Shown here: positions 5,882-9,309 of the stretch, piece by piece
How positions within the stretch are numbered: the first letter of the stretch is position 1
How the letters are laid out: each line of letters begins with the position of its first letter
Assembly: GCA_937902865.1 (NCBI GenBank)
Contig: CALFNJ010000234.1
Span: forward strand, 1-9,309
Direction: 5' to 3'
DNA: 9,309 nucleotides
Origin: an uncultured Opitutaceae bacterium
Lineage (GTDB): Bacteria > Verrucomicrobiota > Verrucomicrobiia > Opitutales > Opitutaceae
Translations under genes and position numbers: made by a program
Notes under the pieces: generated by a model
Databases searched by the model: none
What the model saw: the letters and a program-made list of their open reading frames with translations, nothing else
What the model was told of the DNA's origin: nothing

Positions 5882-6607
5882 TCAATTAGCCAGCTTGCCG
5901 CCGCGGAGGAGGCCATCCAACTCGTTCAGGCCGGCGTGAGAGCCGATCTCGTAGAAACGCTCGCGGATCTCGTACCCGGCGAGCTGGCGCTCGGCGACGA
6001 GCTTGCCGTAGACATCGGCGAGATCCACGACCGCGTTGCGCGGCCACTGCGCCAGCGCCCGGGCCTGGAGCAGGCCGAGGCCGTAGTCGATATGGTGCAT
6101 CTCCGGGACCTTGCGCTTCTTGTCGTAGATTTTGATCTCGCCGTCGGCGTACCAGACGTTGCTGGCGTCGTAGAGTTCGCGGTTCTCGTACACCGTCATG
6201 AGTCCCTCGCGCCCGGACTTGAGGAAGGCCTCGCCCACGGCGAGGTAATCGATCGGCAGGTAGCTGTCGCCGTAGAGCACGTAGAACGCATCCCCGAGCT
6301 TGGGCAGCGCCTGGATCAGCGCGCCGCCGGTGCCGAGCAGCTTGGGACCGTCGAAGGAATATTCGATCTGCACGCCCCAGCGGGAGCCGTCGCCGTAGAG
6401 CTCCACCACCTTTTCGCCGAGGTAACCGACGCAGAGCACGAGGCGGGTGAGGCCGGCGCGCTTGAGCAGCCGGATCTGATGGGAGAAGAACGGCTCGCCC
6501 GCGACCTCGATGAGGAGCTTCGGCACCTTCTCGGTGATCGGGCGCAGACGGGTGGCGAGACCGCCAGCGAGGAGCGCGACGGGCAGGTTGGCTGCGGGAG
6601 ACGCCAT
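5882..6607 (-). CDS. hddC: D-glycero-alpha-D-manno-heptose 1-phosphate guanylyltransferase (nucleotidyltransferase)
   Basis: A 241-residue sugar-phosphate nucleotidyltransferase with a Rossmann-like fold. The signature LLAGGLATRLRPITEKVPK lies at 12-30 (G15-G16, T19-R20 and K30 for nucleotide binding), LGTGGAL follows near 91, and YGDSYLP carries the metal-ligand Asp at D114. Length and architecture match HddC, which makes GDP-heptose from heptose 1-phosphate; GTP rather than another NTP is inferred from the hddA/gmhA/gmhB context. The start is ATG 6607, two bases after the hddA stop (TGAGCATG), giving MASPAANLPVALLAGG; the frame is open further upstream but only over hddA coding sequence. 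It is co-transcribed and probably translationally coupled with hddA. No epimerase (gmhD/rfaD) or hldE is in the window, which favours the GDP route over the ADP-L-glycero route. Confidence 0.9.
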   Translation of the reverse strand: MASPAANLPVALLAGGLATRLRPITEKVPKLLIEVAGEPFFSHQIRLLKRAGLTRLVLCVGYLGEKVVELYGDGSRWGVQIEYSFDGPKLLGTGGALIQALPKLGDAFYVLYGDSYLPIDYLAVGEAFLKSGREGLMTVYENRELYDASNVWYADGEIKIYDKKRKVPEMHHIDYGLGLLQARALAQWPRNAVVDLADVYGKLVAERQLAGYEIRERFYEIGSHAGLNELDGLLRGGKLAN

Positions 6608-6609
6608 GC

Positions 6610-7593
6610 TCAGTTCTGGGTCACGACCTTGGTGCCCTCGAAATCGAAGCGGAAGCGCACCTCGGTGAGACCCTTCTCGCGCATGGCGTGGCGCAGCCGG
6701 GTCTTGTCGCCCGCGTAGAACATGAGGAAGCCGCCGCCGCCCGCGCCGATCAGCTTGCCGCCGAGCGCGCCGTTGGCCATGGCATGGTCGTACCACTCGT
6801 TGATGTGGGCGTTGCTCATGCCGGAGCTGCGCGCCTTCTTGCGCTGCCAGTGCACGTCCATCAGGCGCGCGAACTCGCCGAGGTCGCCGCGCTCGAGGGT
6901 CTCGAGCGACTTATAGCCGAGCTCCTTCGTGAAGTGCAGGTTGTCGAGCATCGCCTGGTCGTTCTTCTTCGACTTGTCGTTCTGGTCCTTGAGGATCGCC
7001 GACGCGCTGCGCGAGTAGCCGGTGAAGAAGAGCAGCAGGTTGTCCTCGAGATTGAAGAGCGTCTCCTCGGAGATCTTGCACGGACGGTATTCCACGCGGC
7101 CGTCCTTGCGGAACGTGAAGGCGGTGATGCCGCCGATCGCGGCGATGTACTGGTCTTGTTTGCCGATCGGCTCGCCGAGCTTGTTGAGCTCGATGTCGCA
7201 CGCCTGCTCCGCGAGCTCCGCGGGGTGAATGATGTTCTTCTTCAGGGCGTGGAGGGCGCGGAGCAGGCCGGTGGTGAAGCTGCCGGAGGAGCCGAGCCCG
7301 GTGCCGCCGGGGATGTCGGCCATCGAGGTGATCTCGAGGTTGGGCGCGCCGACGTGCAGGCTCTTCATCGCCTCGCGGATGATCGGGTGCTCCAGCTGAT
7401 CGACCGAGGCGACGCGCTCGAGCTTGGAGTACTTCACGATCAGCTCCTGCACGAACGTCTGGTGCAGCGTGATGTAGACGTATTTGTCGATCGCAGCCGC
7501 GACGAGGAAACCCTCGTGCTCACGGTAGTAGGACGGCAAATCGGTGCCGCCGCCGCCGAGGGAGATGCGAAGAGGGGAGCGCGTGATGATCAT
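6610..7593 (-). CDS. hddA: D-glycero-alpha-D-manno-heptose 7-phosphate kinase, GHMP family
   Basis: A 327-residue GHMP kinase. Motif 1 is SPLRISLGGGGTDLPSYY at 6-23, the ATP-binding motif 2 is PGGTGLGSSGSF at 95-106, and motif 3 is GGKLIGAGGGGFL near the C-terminus. The family phosphorylates C1 of D-glycero-D-manno-heptose 7-phosphate to give the alpha-1,7-bisphosphate. An in-frame ATG at 7668 exists, but MIITRSPLRISL from ATG 7593 is the usual family N-terminus, and the upstream 25 residues are arginine-rich and unlike coding sequence. No good Shine-Dalgarno precedes it. It is the first gene of the operon; its control region must lie in the 120-bp divergent interval with the plus-strand membrane protein. 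GHMP relatives such as fucose kinase are alternatives on sequence alone, but the four-gene context makes HddA the best call. Confidence 0.92.
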   Translation of the reverse strand: MIITRSPLRISLGGGGTDLPSYYREHEGFLVAAAIDKYVYITLHQTFVQELIVKYSKLERVASVDQLEHPIIREAMKSLHVGAPNLEITSMADIPGGTGLGSSGSFTTGLLRALHALKKNIIHPAELAEQACDIELNKLGEPIGKQDQYIAAIGGITAFTFRKDGRVEYRPCKISEETLFNLEDNLLLFFTGYSRSASAILKDQNDKSKKNDQAMLDNLHFTKELGYKSLETLERGDLGEFARLMDVHWQRKKARSSGMSNAHINEWYDHAMANGALGGKLIGAGGGGFLMFYAGDKTRLRHAMREKGLTEVRFRFDFEGTKVVTQN

Positions 7594-7641
7594 GAAAAGG
7601 AGATGCCTTCGCGATGGATGATTTTCCGGGCGCAGGCAAGG

Positions 7642-7673
7642 ACGCTGTGCGACACGAAGGTGCCGCACAGCGT
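7642..7673. promoter_or_regulatory. Strong hairpin in the divergent hddA / membrane-protein intergenic region
   Basis: ACGCTGTGCG (7642-7651) and CGCACAGCGT (7664-7673) are perfectly complementary. Inside, CAC/GTG adds three more pairs around a GAAG tetraloop with one A/C mismatch. It sits 49 bp from the hddA start and 41 bp from the membrane-protein start. No T-tract adjoins it. It may be a 5' leader structure for one of the two genes or an operator; no clear -35/-10 pair could be identified nearby. Confidence 0.5.
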
Positions 7674-7686
7674 GCAGGGCGAATGG

Positions 7687-7699
7687 GGATTTGAAATCC
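7687..7699. promoter_or_regulatory. Palindrome GGATTTGAAATCC, possible operator
   Basis: A perfect 6-1-6 palindrome ending 15 bp before the ATG of the membrane-protein gene, in an A/T-richer patch of the divergent interval. The size and symmetry suit a dimeric regulator's site, but no regulator gene is present in the window and a chance origin is possible. Confidence 0.35.
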
Positions 7700-7713
7700 G
7701 GGCGGCGTCTGTC

Positions 7714-9093
7714 ATGCCGGAAAAAGTGAATCGCCCATCTGTGACCGAGCTCCCGCGCTGGGAACGGTGGTCAGTGCTGCTCCTGCTCACGGTCTTCGCG
7801 GTCTTCCAGGCGAACGGCATCCACAACGAGGCCTATATCGGGCAGGACTATCTGTTCCACCTCGCGAACACGAAGGACTTCATCGCGGAGCCGAGCTTCT
7901 GGGTGGCGCAGGATGACACCAGCCGTCCGCTGCTTTACTGGCTCGGCGGCCTGGGCCACGTGCTGACCGGAGGCCGGTGGACTTACGAGGCGGTCGCCTG
8001 CCTGACGACCGCGCTCGCCGTGGCCGCCCTGGGATTTTTGCATGCCGGGAGCCGCCGCGGCGTGGCCGATCCACGGCTGAGGGTGGCCGCACTGGCGCTG
8101 ATCGCATTTGTCCCGGTGACACAGGTCACCGCGGTGGTTTATGCGGCGGACGCGCTGACGCTCCTGCCCTTCGCGGCGGCCTGCTGGAGCCTGGCTCGCA
8201 GTGTCGAAGCGGAGGACTCTCGCGCGGCGCTGACCTATGGCCTGGGCGCGGGCGCCGCCCTGGTGCTGGGCAATCTGGCCAAGCTCACGTTTGCGTTCCT
8301 TTGTCCGGCGCTGATCGCCGTGCTGCTGTTGCTCGTATGGGTGCGCCGGCTGTCGGCGCGAAGGGCCGCGCTGATCGGCCTGGCGAGCGTGGCGTTGCCG
8401 CTGGTGGTCGCGATTGCGGCGCAGTCGCTGAACCGCCTCACCTTGGCGGGAGATCATCCGCGGCATCAGCTGAATTGGCACGGCGCGGGCGACATGACCT
8501 GGCGGAGCCTGCTGGGCTTGAAATCGTCGGACGCCCGAATCTTCGCCGCGCCGCCCTACTGGGCCACCCCGGTCGTCGCTGGGAAAACCGTGGTGCCCAT
8601 GCTGGAGAACAACGGCTACAGCTATCCGGCGCTGCTCCATCTCGGGATTTTCACCGACGTCCTGGACATCCTGGATCGAGAGGGCTTCCAGCGGCTCAAG
8701 CCGCGGCCGGAATCCCATGCGCGCCTCGCGCGCTGGGCGGTGCGGAGCGGCGTGATCTTTTCGGTGGCGACGCTCGTGGCGTTGTTCGCTTATGCCGGCG
8801 AAAGCCTGCGCCAACTGCGGCGGCGGGCGGCGGAACTCAATCCAGCCCTGCTGATCTGGGCGGTGTTCTCCGCCGCCTGGTTCCTGCCGCTGGTCCTCAC
8901 GCTGCCGTTCGTCACCGCGGCCTATACCTGGGGCTACTGGCTGCCGCTCCTGGTGGTGCCGGCGCTGTGGGGTTTTGGCCTGATCCTGTACGCGATGCTC
9001 GACCGCTGGATTGGAGGCCGCGGCCTCGCCTGGGGCGTACTCGCGGCGACCCTGCTGCAATCCGTGCTGGAGATCGCGAGCGGCTGGTACTGA
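7714..9093 (+). CDS. Multi-pass membrane protein, possible GT-C-type glycosyltransferase
   Basis: A 459-residue protein, not recognised as a named gene. About ten hydrophobic helices: TM1 near 19-36 (WSVLLLLTVFAVFQANGI), several between 88 and 235, a polar stretch from ~237 to 344, then four more to the C-terminus. The first loop after TM1 reads NEAYIGQDYLFHLANTKDF, with D45 and H49; an acidic residue plus His in this loop is characteristic of GT-C-fold enzymes (ArnT/PMT-like and DUF2142-like) that use lipid-linked sugars on the outer face of the membrane. That resemblance is a topology and motif argument only. The start ATG 7714 is placed about 18 residues before TM1; GTG 7741 and an upstream ATG 7618 are alternatives, and no convincing Shine-Dalgarno is seen. 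It is transcribed divergently from the heptose operon and converges on an oxidoreductase 18 bp downstream. Confidence 0.72.
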   Translation: MPEKVNRPSVTELPRWERWSVLLLLTVFAVFQANGIHNEAYIGQDYLFHLANTKDFIAEPSFWVAQDDTSRPLLYWLGGLGHVLTGGRWTYEAVACLTTALAVAALGFLHAGSRRGVADPRLRVAALALIAFVPVTQVTAVVYAADALTLLPFAAACWSLARSVEAEDSRAALTYGLGAGAALVLGNLAKLTFAFLCPALIAVLLLLVWVRRLSARRAALIGLASVALPLVVAIAAQSLNRLTLAGDHPRHQLNWHGAGDMTWRSLLGLKSSDARIFAAPPYWATPVVAGKTVVPMLENNGYSYPALLHLGIFTDVLDILDREGFQRLKPRPESHARLARWAVRSGVIFSVATLVALFAYAGESLRQLRRRAAELNPALLIWAVFSAAWFLPLVLTLPFVTAAYTWGYWLPLLVVPALWGFGLILYAMLDRWIGGRGLAWGVLAATLLQSVLEIASGWY

Positions 9094-9111
9094 CGCGCGG
9101 TGGCCGGCTGA

Positions 9112-9309
9112 TCAGTGGCCGTAGATGCGCTGGACGATCCGCAGCGTGGCGATGCCCTCGCGCAGTCCGGGTGCGGGTTCGCGGCCAAGGCGGACATCCT
9201 CGACGAACGCCTCGGTTTCCCGCCGCCAGGAATCGTCGCCGCCGGGGTATTCCCAGATCGTCGTCTCGGGCGGGCCCATCTGGGGCAGCATCTTGTAATA
9301 CGCCAGCCG
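9112..9309 (-). CDS. Gfo/Idh/MocA-family oxidoreductase, C-terminal end only
   Basis: The last 65 codons of a minus-strand gene whose start lies beyond the right edge. Its tail has WEYPGGDDSWRRETEAFVED, then GREPAPGLREGIATLRIVQR and IYGH before the TGA. This matches the C-terminal helices of NAD(P)-dependent Gfo/Idh/MocA sugar dehydrogenases (acidic helix, 'G-A-T-L-R-I-V' helix, terminal IY). Substrate and catalytic residues lie outside the window. Such enzymes are frequent in nucleotide-sugar and polysaccharide loci, in keeping with the neighbours. It converges with the plus-strand membrane-protein gene. Confidence 0.75.
   Translation of the reverse strand, partial: RLAYYKMLPQMGPPETTIWEYPGGDDSWRRETEAFVEDVRLGREPAPGLREGIATLRIVQRIYGH

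Noticed and set aside
6688..7713. Extension of the plus-strand membrane-protein frame upstream through hddA and the intergenic region
   Set aside because: This part is antisense to hddA and composed of low-complexity Ala/Glu/Val/Leu sequence; real membrane-protein features start only after 7714.
7771..9060. Minus-strand open frame of 429 codons
   Set aside because: It is antisense to the membrane protein; the Gln/Arg/His-rich translation mirrors Leu/Ala/Val codons on the other strand.
9100..9118. CTGATCAG palindrome between the convergent genes as a terminator
   Set aside because: The symmetry is only 8 bp with no loop and no T-run; no supportable terminator is seen in this 18-bp gap.

Overview
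The window is GC-rich bacterial DNA, roughly two-thirds G+C by eye, densely packed with genes that mostly read on the minus strand. The gene content and protein style suggest a Verrucomicrobiota bacterium of the Opitutaceae type: a stand-alone 23S-IVP-like four-helix-bundle gene, a Gfo/Idh/MocA oxidoreductase and GT4/GT2 fusion glycosyltransferases. That placement is an inference, since no marker gene is present.

Layout, read along the minus strand from right to left. A heptose activation operon starts at 7593: hddA (GHMP sugar kinase), hddC (nucleotidyltransferase, 2 nt after hddA), a 108-bp gap, gmhA (SIS isomerase), a four-helix-bundle (S23/IVP-like) gene, gmhB (HAD phosphatase, GTGA overlap with the four-helix gene) and a transaldolase-family gene (ATGA overlap with gmhB). 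The operon ends at a strong intrinsic terminator (3370-3407). Only 32 nt beyond the terminator's T-tract begins a very large glycosyltransferase, open to the left window edge. It has a GT4 domain, a coiled coil, a putative beta domain and two GT2 domains (more than 1112 residues). On the plus strand a multi-pass membrane protein, possibly a GT-C-type glycosyltransferase, is divergent from hddA across a structured 120-bp region. At the right edge the 3' end of a Gfo/Idh/MocA oxidoreductase converges on it.

The metabolic logic is coherent. The transaldolase can supply sedoheptulose 7-phosphate; GmhA isomerises it to D-glycero-D-manno-heptose 7-phosphate; HddA phosphorylates C1; GmhB removes the C7 phosphate; HddC makes the nucleotide (GDP) heptose. 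The large glycosyltransferase and the membrane protein probably use activated sugars in surface polysaccharide synthesis.

The most unusual spot is between gmhA and gmhB. The four-helix-bundle gene is bracketed by a 19-nt inverted repeat (4737-4755 against 5138-5156, 18/19 matching), so the mRNA could fold into a stem enclosing this ORF. That resembles the intervening sequences in 23S rRNA that encode the same protein family. The element appears to supply the GTG start and a repeat-derived N-terminal tail to gmhB. It is flanked by an 11-bp hairpin at the gmhA stop codon and by a perfect A7TCG/CGAT7 palindrome in the first codons of gmhB. This looks like a cassette inserted into an operon and is the best candidate here for something undescribed.
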